Notes under the pieces: model-generated
The model's database searches: none
What the model was told of the DNA's origin: nothing
The model's input: the letters and a program-made list of their open reading frames with translations, nothing else
Assembly (NCBI RefSeq): GCF_033807715.1
Contig: NC_084599.1
Coordinates: forward strand, 7,014,625-7,078,624
Length of the DNA: 64,000 nt
Direction: 5' to 3'
Source of the DNA: Cololabis saira
Taxonomy: Eukaryota > Chordata > Actinopteri > Beloniformes > Belonidae
Program-made: the position numbers and the translations under genes
Shown: piece after piece, positions 38,705-50,500 of the stretch
Layout: the number at the start of each line of letters is the position of its first letter
Numbering within the stretch: position 1 is the stretch's first letter

Positions 38705-41700
38705 AGTGGAGCGGCTAAGAGTGGATTTTAGGCAGAATCGTGCATTTGGTGATACAAGCATGAAAATTGGCATGAGCAGTCTCCATGGGTCACTTGACAA
38801 GAAAATTGGTCGGGCCACTTGAAATTTCAAGCTGGCGGCCATTTTTCAAGATGGCCGCCACCTTGGTTGATCAATTAAGTGATGTAATTGTTTGGTTGGT
38901 GATGTAGACATGAAAATTGGCATGAGCAGTCTCCATGGGTCACTTGACAAGAAAATTGTCCGGGCCACTTGAAATTTCAAGTTGGCGGCCATTTTTCAAG
39001 ATGGCCGCCACCTTGGTCGATCAATTAAGTGATGTAATTGTTTGGTTGGTGATATAGACATGAAAATTGGCATGAGCAGTCTCCATGGGTCACTTGACCA
39101 GAAACTGCTCACAGCCACTTGAAATTTCAAGATGGCAGCCACCTGGATTTTTAAATAATATATTTTCCCATTTTAATTTGAGGTCCTAAAAAGGCCAAGA
39201 GTGGATTTTTTACTGTATTTTGTCTAACTCCTCACCCTTGACCTGTCCAATGTGGTAAAACCTGCCAGGAGTTGCCTCCTAACGGCATAGCTCTCAGGGT
39301 TCAGTGAAGTGCACAAGCTCCCTTACCACGACAAGGTAACATTCACAAGGGAGGTTTTTTTTTATTTTTTATTATTACCTAAATGAACAGACAGTAACGT
39401 TGTCAAATAAATACTAAGGAATGGAGAAACAAAAAGGAAGATTATTAAAATGGCCAGCTTTGGTGCTGAATGGATAGCGCTCCAAAAAATAATTGAACAA
39501 TTATTTACTGAATGGCAATATGGGCAGATCTAGAGGCAACAGCAGCTCTGACTGACAAAGCCGTGGAACCATGATAAACTGAAAATATCCCTCACAAATA
39601 AAAGGTAGAGGTGCTGACATTACGAAGTATCTCCTCAACTAAAAATATCTCTCACTGGCAATTACCCAGTGGAAAAAAATACTAAAGAACTAAACTAAAA
39701 ATGCGATTAACTGGTAAAACTGAAGACAAACTGATGTGGCCATGGGGAGCCGAGCCATAGGTCTACACCTGAAAACACAGGTGCCAAGGGGGAGTAACCC
39801 TGGCGAAAAGAATATGCAGATAGGATCTAGCAGGGGCAACTACACAGACATGTACAAGTGAGTCCATATCTGAAGCACTTACACCTTCCAGTACATGCCT
39901 TGGTGCATTTGGTCAACTCCCAACAACTCTCTGCAAAGTCCAAAAGATTTTCCATTCCTCATCTTGTTCTATCCATCCCCAGTCAGATGGGCTTGGCATT
40001 TGTGGTTATCGCTTTAATGCCTGTCCCCACACGTATCCAGCCTCATAAGATGCACGTTTGGCATGCTCTTTGAGTGCTGCTTGAGTTGGTGGGATCCGGT
40101 CATATGGTCTTTGCTTTCTGGCAAAGAGATCAAGCCTCGCCTCATTCACAGTTGTGACATCGCTGGATCTGTCATACATTAGCACAACAAGTCTCACCAA
40201 AGCTTGCAGGTCGCTGTCATCCACTGCAGAGGGTTCTGTTTTGCAAGCAGTTATGACAGGCGTTTGTCTTGGATTCAGGAATGCCACTGTATCACTAACT
40301 TTGTCCATGACATGCTTTACTGTTGCAACAGAGTGGGCTTGGTCTCGGGGGAGGGGAAGCAGTGATGTAATGCTGACTTTAAAATCCAGGCTCCTCCGTT
40401 GGGATGCATGGTGGGCTGACCATGTTATATTGGCAGAAGCATCGACTGCTTGGGTTAGGCTAACTTTCTCCAGCCAGTCAAACTCCAACTGCCAAGTTTC
40501 TGTTGAATACAGTGAGGTCTGGTAAAGGTAGGTTGGCTACAGGATGGGGCTCTGGGTTTCTCTTTCTGAAGAAAGCTGGTTGGATGTTCGAGAAGGATTC
40601 AGGAATTTCAGGAACTTTGCTTGGTCTGTCATCTGAAAGTTGGAGTGGTGGCCTTATCTCACCCTCATTGTTAAGACCTGGATGTTGGAACATAGAAATA
40701 CTTGTACCATGAAAGGATGCATGTGCCGTTGTTGCTGTGGGATTATGGTCAATGTTGTCCATAGCAGATGTGGTGAAGAGTCCCTTTCTCAGAATCGGTG
40801 GGCAGACAACCCCATCTACCACATACTGGTTCACCACAGATTCTCCTAGCAGTGCGGAAACCTCCAACACCCTGTCATAGGAGATGCATATCCCATTCTC
40901 ATGAAGTAGGTCAATGAGTAGTCGCTTTCGTGTTTTAGCATACACCGCCATTCCAATGTAAACAGCAAATGGAGTTTCACGGTCTCTCGAGTGCCTATGG
41001 GTTGCTGCACCATCTTTGCACTTAGTTTTGCAATTGTCTAATCTCTAGTCTAATTTACCCGTAATCACCAAATCAACACAAATGTACTTTTATGCCTAAG
41101 TGTTAGAGGTTTTTTTCATGGCATAAAATTGTTTTGGCATCATCCAAAACTTAAAAAAAAAATAATGACTCCAAGTCCTCTTTACTGAAAAAAAAAAATG
41201 TATATGGGAAAATTGATCTTTTGAGGATCCAGTGGCGGCTCACGGCAGTTTCCATGCTTGTATTTTCCTAAATGCTCCAATAAGGTGGCGGCCATCTTGA
41301 AAAAATGTCCGCCATCTTGAAATCCCAATTGGCTGTGAGCAGTTTCTTGTCAGGGGAACAATGAGACCGCTCATGCCAATTCTCATGCTTGTATAACCAA
41401 CTTTACATCACTTAACTGCTCCACTAAGGTGGTGGCCATCTTGAAAAATGGCTGCCATCAAGTGGCTGGTAGCATTTTCTTGATAAGTGACTCATGGAGA
41501 CTGCTCATGCCAATTTTCATGTCTATATCACCAACCAAACAATTACCGTACATCACTTAATTGATCGACCAAGGTGGCGGCCATCTTGAAAAATGGCCGC
41601 CAACTTGAAATTTCAAGTGGCCCGGACAATTTTCTTGTCAAGTGACCCATGGAGACTGCTCATGCCAATTTTCATGCCTATATCACCAACCAAACAATTA

Positions 41701-41870
41701 CATCACTTAATTGATCAACCAAGGTGGCGGCCATCTTGAAAAATGGCCGCCAACTTGAAATTTCAAGTGGCCCGACCAATTTTCTTGTCAAGTGACCCAT
41801 GGAGACTGCTCATGCCAATTTTCATGCTTGTATCACCAAATGCACGATTATGTGACTTATCTGCTCCGCT
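38705..41870 (-). mobile_element. Unclassified DNA transposon with inverted 150-bp subterminal arrays, internally deleted
   Basis: The left side carries three units starting at 38751, 38901 and 39051 (exact 150-bp spacing). Each contains ATGAAAATTGGCATGAGCAG, TCTCCATGGGTCACTTGACA and a GGCGGCC..AAGATGGCCGCC hairpin. The right side from about 41240 to 41838 carries four or five units in reverse orientation. The outermost bases AGTGGAGCGGCTAAG and ..CTTATCTGCTCCGCT are inverted-similar. Between them lie minus-strand coding fragments (40951-40006). The target duplication was not resolved. Confidence 0.8.
40006..40951 (-). pseudogene. Uncharacterised transposon protein, frameshifted and missing its middle
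   Basis: The first frame (40951-40478) starts MAVYAKTRKRLLIDLLHENG and contains LFTTSAMDNIDHNPTATTAH and SFHGTSISMFQHPG. After a shift near 40485 the second frame reads FDWLEKVSL..., LLPLPRDQAHSVATVKHVMD, LNPRQTPVIT, then LMYDRSSDVTTVNEARLDLF and IPPTQAALKEHAKRASYEAG. I recall such proteins as recurrent, unnamed predictions in fish and cnidarian genomes. There the segment after the PVVT-like motif is much longer, so the central part seems deleted here. Function unknown. A transposase role is inferred only from the inverted flanking arrays. Confidence 0.65.
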
Positions 41871-41874
41871 ATTT

Positions 41875-44586
41875 TGTCAGTTTAAAGTTATTTTAATGAT
41901 AGTAGTGTTTTTGTCTTTCTTTAATGGGAAGGAACCAGCCAACGTGTGCACGTGTGCATCTTATCAATACACCAGTGAGTCAGTGTTTGCTATTTCCTGG
42001 GCAGCTGATGTCAAAATGCACATCCAGATGTTTTCCTCATGACCACAGACCGCCGCTTTGGTCTAGAATCTGAAGAAATAGTCGAATAGTACGATAAAAT
42101 CTGGATTTTTTTTAAATCTAAGCCTTTCAAACTTGATTTTATTTTATTTTTTTATGTACACGTCATGGAAACAGGTCAGAAAGTAGAGAAGCAATCACAA
42201 AATCAAATCTGGACAGTTAAAAAAGAACAAGGAGTACTGAAAATCAAATTCCTTTTCGTGGCCGTGAAGGCGGCGCGGTAGCGTGGGAGCTGTGGGAGCA
42301 GCCCTGAACACGCCGGCTCTCCTCCACAGGCGCAGCAGGGCTGCAAGAGGCTGGCGGGAGCTTACAGCGGTCTGCAGACGTCTCCAGGGGCAGCCAACTG
42401 GATAAAGAGTTCACTTAAAACCTCCTGCTCTCTAAGAGGTCACCAAGGAAATGTGAAATTGAAAGGGAAAATGGAGACGCTTTATCTCCCTCTCTCAGGA
42501 CCGCTGTGTGTTTGTACACTAGACTGCACCATAAATACTGCACACCTCTGCTCCTCTGCTGCACCTGGGCCATGATCGTCAGGCCTGCACACAAGACCAG
42601 CATGCACTTCAGCTCAGCTCTTACTTTTATTAACCCCTGAAGGGAAATGAGAGGAAAAATACAAGAAGAGGACTGCCAAATTTGAAGCTTCTGATTTTTA
42701 CAAAACAGGCTCATAGGGAGTCAGGTGGGGCTCAGTCTACCAAACATCTGCTTATATTAATCCGTTAGTCCATCATATGCCTTTTTTCCTGTTTAATGGA
42801 TGAGTTTCTTTCTAAGGAGACTGTCCAGTACAAATATTAAAGATTGCATTGTATTTTGGATTTAAGAAAGCCAGGTTTTCTGTTTGTATCTTCAAGAAAA
42901 TAAATATGGATATCATTCAAACATTGATAAAACAGGACTAAGGAGTGCCTAAGACTTTTGAACGGCACAGTTTTTCATCTAAAATGTACTCTCATTTCAA
43001 ATCCATTACATTTCTGAGCAAAATATCCCTAATTATTAACTGCAATTAATGGACACCCACATCGGCCGGTTGGTTAAAGCTACAATCTCACACCCATCAA
43101 GATTAGGCAGCATCTTCATAAAAATCTGAAGACGTTCAAGCTTTAAATTCTGAGCAGAATTCTCTAACGTGTTTTGAATGATCGTTTTTCAGCCAATGAG
43201 ATGATAGATTTGAGGGAATGTTTCTTAACAATACTTGTATTTGGGTATAATTTTGCGTGGCACGTGCTTGACAGGACACCCATAAGCACACGTGTCTGAA
43301 CACCTTCTCGTTTGTTCTAGTAAAGTCCCGAGAAATCGACTCCATTCATTTCCCAGTCAAAAAACGGGCAAACAGCGCCCCCTGCAGGCGGACAGCCGCC
43401 ACTGCCTTCTGAGCCGGAGCGAGTGTGTAATGATCAACTCCAATCTCCTGCAAATGTTTACTTGATTGGACGTAAAATCCATTATCAAAACTGAAACGGA
43501 AGTGTCTTTGAGCACAGCTAAAGCAAGAACTCCATACTGAGAATAGCTCTATTTAAACTAAAGATCTATAAAATGAGGGTGCAGGATCAGTTGAACTCTT
43601 TCGTGTCTGTGTACAGTTTGTAGTTTAACAGGGAGCGATACACACGACCGGTGTACTCTAGTCTAGTATTTCCTGCACGCAGCAACTGTGTCAAAACAAA
43701 ACCTCGCCAACCAGCAATTAGGAACCATAAGTAAATAGATAAATCAGAGGAGAACGGGGAGTGGGAGGCAGTGTGTGCGTTGGATCTGCTTTGTGGCTTT
43801 TGTCTGAAACTGTCATCGGGAGGTAATATGGAGAGCCCGGCTGAAGGGCAGACATCAGCTAAATCCCACAGTTCAAACACGCTTCTCCACCTCCTCATCA
43901 AAAATCAGGGCTGAAGCTGCTCGTGGCCGACGCTGTCAGGATGACTGTACTCACACCAGAGGACAGGAGCACAATGGCTGACAGGGAAAGATGATCCGGC
44001 CTTTGAAGCCTTTGTGTTTGCACAAGGGAACAATAAGCTGCTATTGAGCAACTGTGGAAATGCTTTTTCTTTTTTAATCCTTCTTTGCAACAGGGGTTTG
44101 GCTTAAACACCTCCAAAAATCTGGAGCCACAAACACAAGTCAAGCTACAAGAGTCCAGACTAGAGTAAGAGTTTAATGTTGGTCAGTGTTGAGTCCCTGC
44201 AGACTGGATCCACACTTCTCCTCTATGAAGCCCAAATAAACACCTTATTTAAACTCTTTCTATACACGTCATATTTAGCCGTGACCACGTTCTGCCTTGA
44301 TTTTCCCGGGCTGAGAGCTTCGGATTACCAGATCCTTCCAGAGAGCTGCGGCCACGTAGAACTGCTCTGGTTTAATCCTATTACATGTCAGCTACACGCG
44401 CACATAAGAGGGTTACATCGGGGTTCCTCCCAGACTGAACGTCTTTTTTATCCCTGCAGACCTCAGGGGAGCGGCACTTCTGCTCACTTTGATATCTGCT
44501 TTTATATCTGCCACATCTATTGTGAGGTAGTAATCAATCTATCCACATATTCAGCGGTAATAGGATTGTCTGTGAGGACGGAGGAT
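41875..44586. other. Upstream flank of glmn, no recognised element
   Basis: No supported exon. The glmn 5' UTR and promoter must end at or near 44587, but no TATA box or CpG-rich promoter is obvious. The frame of exon 1 stays open upstream to about 44176 without other support. Confidence 0.35.
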
Positions 44587-47500
44587 ATGCTGACAATGAA
44601 AGAAGACGAGTTGAATGACATAATCCAGAGATGGGTAAGTCATGATTTAGCTGTACGGCTGTTATTCCGAAACTTGCTTTAAAAAAATAATAAGTAATAA
44701 CTAATAATAATAATAATAATAATAACTACCGCTGAGGTGACTTCCACGTCGTTTCCTCCTGAAAACCCTCCTACTGTATTTAACATACAAACATGTAAGA
44801 ACAACTAATGTTCATGAAGAGCAGCTGCCCTGGAGTGATGGTGTATTTGCTAAACCTGTGACAGGTAACTCAGTCAGAGTGTCATTAATAGGGCTGGGTA
44901 TTGATTCAAATGTCAAGAATTGATTCAATTCCGATTCAATTCGATATTGATTTGGGTTTGTTATTAAAACTATTTTTTGAGCTGTTTCATGAATTAAATG
45001 ACTGTGTAGTTATGCAACATATTAATACTAGTATTATATTGAGATTCAACAGCAAGTATTGCAGCTAATGATGCTGTAAGGACCAATCAGCTCCCAGAAT
45101 GCTGATAGAACTGCTTTCAGAAACATCCAGGATAGAAAAAACAGAGGCCGTATGAAATCGGTTTTATTTTTTCCCACATTCCGTTTTTATTTTTTAAATT
45201 TTCGTTCTTTTTTGGTTTTAATTTTTGAGAATTTGGTTTTTAGCATTTTATGCAAATGTAACCCCAAGACAGTATATAAAGTAATGAAATATAGACAATT
45301 TATGAAATTATAACTGAAAATGTTAATGTTTTCATACCTTTAAACATATTTAAAGGCAAAAACATGGAACCAGTTATTCTCGTGTCCAACAAAACATTCC
45401 TTTTTTGGGCATAAACAAAAAAACACCAAAAGTTGTAATGATGAAAAAAATAAAACGATTTTTAGACCTACGAATCGATCTTTAGGAATTAATATGAAAA
45501 TCGATTTAGAATCGGAAAATATATTTTTTTAACACAGGCGTAGTCATTAATGTGGTTAATCAGATTATACTCCTCCATCCTGTGTTCAGCGAGGCATTGA
45601 GGAGCAGGACCTGACGTGTGAGGACCAGCAGCAGCTCAAGAACCTGGCTGCTGCCTGTCTGAGCCTCGGTGACGGGGAACAGCTCCTGAGAATCACCCAG
45701 GACCACAAAAACCAGGTAGGTCTTCTGGGATGTGTCCTCACATACTGTCCTCACACCTCACACATCTGCTGCAGCGACCGCTGTCCAGTGATGTCCAACA
45801 TGAGGACACAGCTACTTGGTGCCGGCCGGCCTCTTGACCCGCTGGTGTGCAGGGAGAAGAGACGTACTCGGGCAGATTGGTCGCTCCACTGGTAACCGCC
45901 CTCGCTCCAGCGCTCCAGCGCTGCACTAAGTGCTCCCGGTCGTCCCGTCTCTCTGGGCTGCATGCGGTTGTGTGAAGCCTACTTTTAGAATCAGGTCCTG
46001 TTGCTCCATCTTTCTCTTACTTAGACAGCCGAGGGGGTTCAAATTAAACACTGCTGCCTCTCATGGACATCCTAGAAGATCTAGTAAAGACATGGAGTAA
46101 GGTGGTGGCTGTGCCATTTGGAGATGATGAATTGATATAAATAAGATCCTGATTTTACATAAATATGCTCGACCCTCTCTAAGTCGGTGTTTCCCAGTGC
46201 AAAGAACCACCAGTAAAACTGAGGCTGAGCTACAACCACAACTCCCCACTTCTCTTGACATCTGTATAATTCAGAATTGAACTTTGCTTGAACTTGGTGA
46301 ACCAGAGCCAAGATGCTACCACGACCACGAGCTGGACTGCAGTGATTTCCTTCCTCCCAACGCAACGCTCAGCACTCATTCATGCTAAATCAGGTGGATC
46401 TCCTCTGGTCTCATTGGTTCCCGTATTTTCAGCTGCAGTCTGGCTTCTCCATGTGATCTTAAGGAAGCAACGGAGAAGCAGCAATCTTCATTTTCTAACT
46501 TAAAGGTATAGTCTGTGATCGTATTCAAAAACATTTATTGTTATACTGGGTGAAATGGTCCTTCCATCCTGAGAGTAGCCAGTGAATAATGTGTTCAGAA
46601 AAAGGAAAGAAAAACATCCGACCTCTCTGACAGCTTTAATCCTGTAAAAACTCTGACCAATCTGTTTTTTGCGCACCGAGTGGAATGGATTGGTCAGAGA
46701 CCAGAGGCTTGGCAGGGGGGAAAGAACCAATCAGATGCCTTCATTTTAAGTCCCCCATTTTAAGTCTGCCACGGACCACCAGTATGGGGGTCCATGGCAG
46801 ACCCCCAGTAGCGGAGCGCCGGTGCGGAGCGCCAGTGGGGGTGGCGGTGGCTGCCGTGGCCTGCTGCAGGCTCTGGAGCCACAGCTACGCCGTAGGGTAC
46901 GGCATAGGGTACGCGGCGACGCGCACCATTCTGCGTTGGTGTAACGCGGAACCATAAATCAGCCTTCAGTGTGTGCTCTGTCTGCTGTTCTGAACAGTTC
47001 TGTGTTGTGCTCATTTTGCTGGGACGTCGGGTCTCTCCGCCGAGACACAACTTTTGCGGTATGCGTTCATTTCAAATCTTGCTAGCTCTCCAAAATCAGG
47101 GACTATACCTTTAATCAGTGATTAAATATCTCGCTTTGACACTTTTCTGAACAAAAAACAAGGCGCTCAATCACACCCCAGGGTAAAAAAATGACTGCAA
47201 TATAAATTTTACCTTCAAATGAACTGCTCTTTGGCTCTAGGACATTCGCCAACGAATGACCTACAGCGCTGAATCATGAGATTGAAAAATAAAAGATCAA
47301 GAAATCAATTTCTCTGATTTATTTCCACAAGTGTTGTATTTGTTGCATCCGCTTGCGGATGAGGAGGTACAGGTTTCCCTCCCACGTGTCTGCTGACGGG
47401 TGGGTATAACTTCCAGTGATGGCTCTCCTCTGCATCCAGGGCATTGTGAAGTCCATGGGTTGGGTTCTGCTGGCACCTCTTCTAAAGGAAGTAGTTAAAG

Positions 47501-50500
47501 ACGGGGCGAGCCGTGACCACTGCCGGGCTGCCGTCACACATCTGACCAAGGTCAGGACAACAGCACACACGTGCAGTCAGACACTTTAAATATTCAGGTG
47601 TCACCTTAAATACCTGTTGTGTTGTTAAGACTTGCAGCCCAAATAAACTCCTGCACAGCTTGCTGGACATAATTGAAGACATTGACCCGGGCACCATCTC
47701 CGAGACCATCTTAATCCTTCTCCCACATCTCCAGTTAGGTAAGTTATGCAGCAGAAACTTACGAGCAGGCTTGGTTGGAGGAAAATGCACTAACGTGGAC
47801 ACATTTCCTGAAAAGTGCTGCTCCGGCTGGGCCACAGGAGGGCAGCCTCCGTGGGCCTGGCTCTGTCGGCGCTGCAGAAGCAGCTGTGCCGGCTGCCGGT
47901 GCCCTACACCGAGGAGCAGGAGGAGGCCGATGAGCACGGGCTGGGTCGCTGCTGCAGCGCCCTGGCCGGGTTTACAAAGCCTTTTGTGGAGGAGATGAGG
48001 AAGAACAGTGACAACACTCTGACCAGCGCTGAAGATGACGAGATGAGGACTGAGCTTCTAAAGTTGTACGTTTCTGCGCCACGCTCACATTGTTATTAAT
48101 GATGAATGCATCGAGCTAAACTGTGCAAAGATAGCTTATCGTGCGACTGAAGCTTTAAGTTTTCATGAGCTGTCATCAGGGTATTATTCCCATCCATATG
48201 TATAGATTCCTTCTGTACCATAGTTTAACATTTCAGGTTATTTCCTCACTCCACGTGCAGCATACCTCTAAATACGCCAGCTGCAGAGATCAAATCCTCC
48301 ATTGTAGAAGAGAGAAAACAAAATGCAACGATAAAGTTTAGGAGATAAATGAACTTTACACCGAGAATAAACAGCTGCTTTCTCCATTCAGCTGCATGAA
48401 GAGTTTGAGGGAGCCCTTGCTCGAGGCTGAACTGAACCAAGACAGAAAGTCAGCACTGTGGCTCTTTGCAGCAGAGATAATGGTAAAAACAAAGAGTACA
48501 CATATACATTTGTATGTATTCGTATTCTCTTATTGATCAAGTCTTCTTCATTATTGCAGGTGATTCTACCTGCCATCAAAGAGTCTCTTTCTGGGCTCCT
48601 GTTCTTCAACACGCTGAGGAAAAGCGCCATGCCGGACGGCGACCTGTCCAAGGAGGCCAGGGCGTGTCTGGCCTACCTGCTGTTCGTCCAGCTCATAACC
48701 ATGGACAGCTTCCCCGCCGTGTTCAGGTGAGACGGGAGGCCGTCGCCTTACTGCAGACACTACTTCACATACACTGCATACAAAGACGCAGAGCCTTTTC
48801 TCCTCATGAACTCAGATTAATCAGACCTGAGAATAGTGTGTTGAGAGGATTTTGTTGTTACTTTCTTTAGCCAGGATTTACAAACATTCCCTTAGTGTTT
48901 GGTCGTATTGCCTTTTCTTTTTTTTTTTTTTTGGGCTCTAGTGGCCCTTTATTGAGAATGCAGACTGGAAAGGGGTAGAGAGAGAGAACGGGGAAGACAC
49001 GCAGCAAAGGTGCACAGGCCGGGATTCGAACCCGCGACCGCTGCAGGGAGAGGACTGTAGCCTCAGTATATGGGCCGTTGCTTAACCCACTGCGCCACCG
49101 AGCGGCCCCGTATTGCCTTTTCTATACATGACTTGGATTAAACATTTTGGTATCCTTCGGCAAGCGCGTCTCAATAGTTACTTGGAGTGTGGCCCATTTC
49201 TCCAGGCAGAACCTTTGTTACTGCACAGGTTCTGGAGAGAGATCGGGGCTTTGTGATGCCACCCCCAGATACTGACTCTGTTGTCATTAAGTCACTTTGT
49301 GACTAATTTGACGGTATGTTTCGGAGTCACGGTCCTGAGACGTTGATTGATGCACCACCCTGCCACCCCAGAACTTCACAGCTGGGACTGTGCTCTCAGA
49401 CTTTGAAGCGTCCCTCTTTTTCCTCCAAATGTAACGATGGTGATGACGACCAAACACTTGGACTTCAGTTTCATTAAACTGCGGGACATGTCTTCAGAAT
49501 TTAGCTTTTGTTCATGGGTTGATACGCACATCCAACTGAACCTGTCTCCTCCCTGAGCGGGACAATGGCTGGACATCTCTATGGTCCTTGACTCATATAA
49601 GCATGTTGTTGTCCATCTAAGATGCGCCCTTGTCCAGATATTTTCCTCACCGGGCTAATATCAAGCTTTCACCTTAAGAACACAGTTTAAGGTGGTGTTT
49701 CTGGATGCTACGGAAGAATCTGTCATGCATGAACAAGGTGGACGCCTCTTTAAAAGTTGCAGCTTTATAGGTTGAAATTAAAGTTAAAACAAGGTTGGAG
49801 GATGGAAGGAACGGAGTGAACAAACACTTGAGGCAGGTGCAAAGCAGATTTGTCATTATGATTGAAGGTGTCCATCAGTCCAGTGAACGGGGGACTTCGG
49901 AGGGTTCAGGGGAAGGAAGCGTCCCAGCTGCTGGCTGCACCGCCATGTGTTTTTCAGGGTACTCCACAGCCTCTGCATTAATCAATACAGGAGGTCCTGC
50001 AGAGGGGGGTTGAACCCCTGTGGTTGAGGGGGATTGAAGCCGTGCAAGTCTGCATACATGCAGGACAACCAAAAACTGCTCCTTAAACCCCGTTCTTAAG
50101 CGGTGCCACAGCTGTGGTTTACAGCGTCGGCCTTGACGTGCCCTATAAACGTGTAATATCATTGTTCTAATAATCGACTTGATGTAGACTCTTGTAGACT
50201 CTATTGTTGACAATTAACATTTCACATTTAGTCACATTTTCTTAACATAATGAAACTGTAACCACGTCCCTAAAATATGGTTCAAACAAACGACGGAGTT
50301 CATTTGTGTTTTGTTTGTGACATTTTTGGGGGTTTGGTGGTTTTAGAATATGAAGCGTGTTTCAAGTGTACTGATAAAAATGCATTTACACTTCTGCTGT
50401 TTCAGTCCTGTGTTTACTCTTCAGTGCAACATGGAGCACATCAACCAGCTCCTCAGCAGGTACGCCATCAACACATGAGCGGACGGGTGCTCGTTTTTAC

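Noticed and set aside
44176..44682. 168-codon ORF upstream of and through glmn exon 1
   Set aside because: Only the last 16 codons before the GTAAGT donor match glomulin. The upstream open frame lacks homology and runs into 5' flank, and the 3' part reads into the intron.
49020..49060. Possible tRNA gene, from the GGTTCGAATCC box on the minus strand
   Set aside because: Lacks a tRNA fold, has a SINE tail with poly(A) and a 14-bp target duplication, so it is a tRNA-derived SINE.
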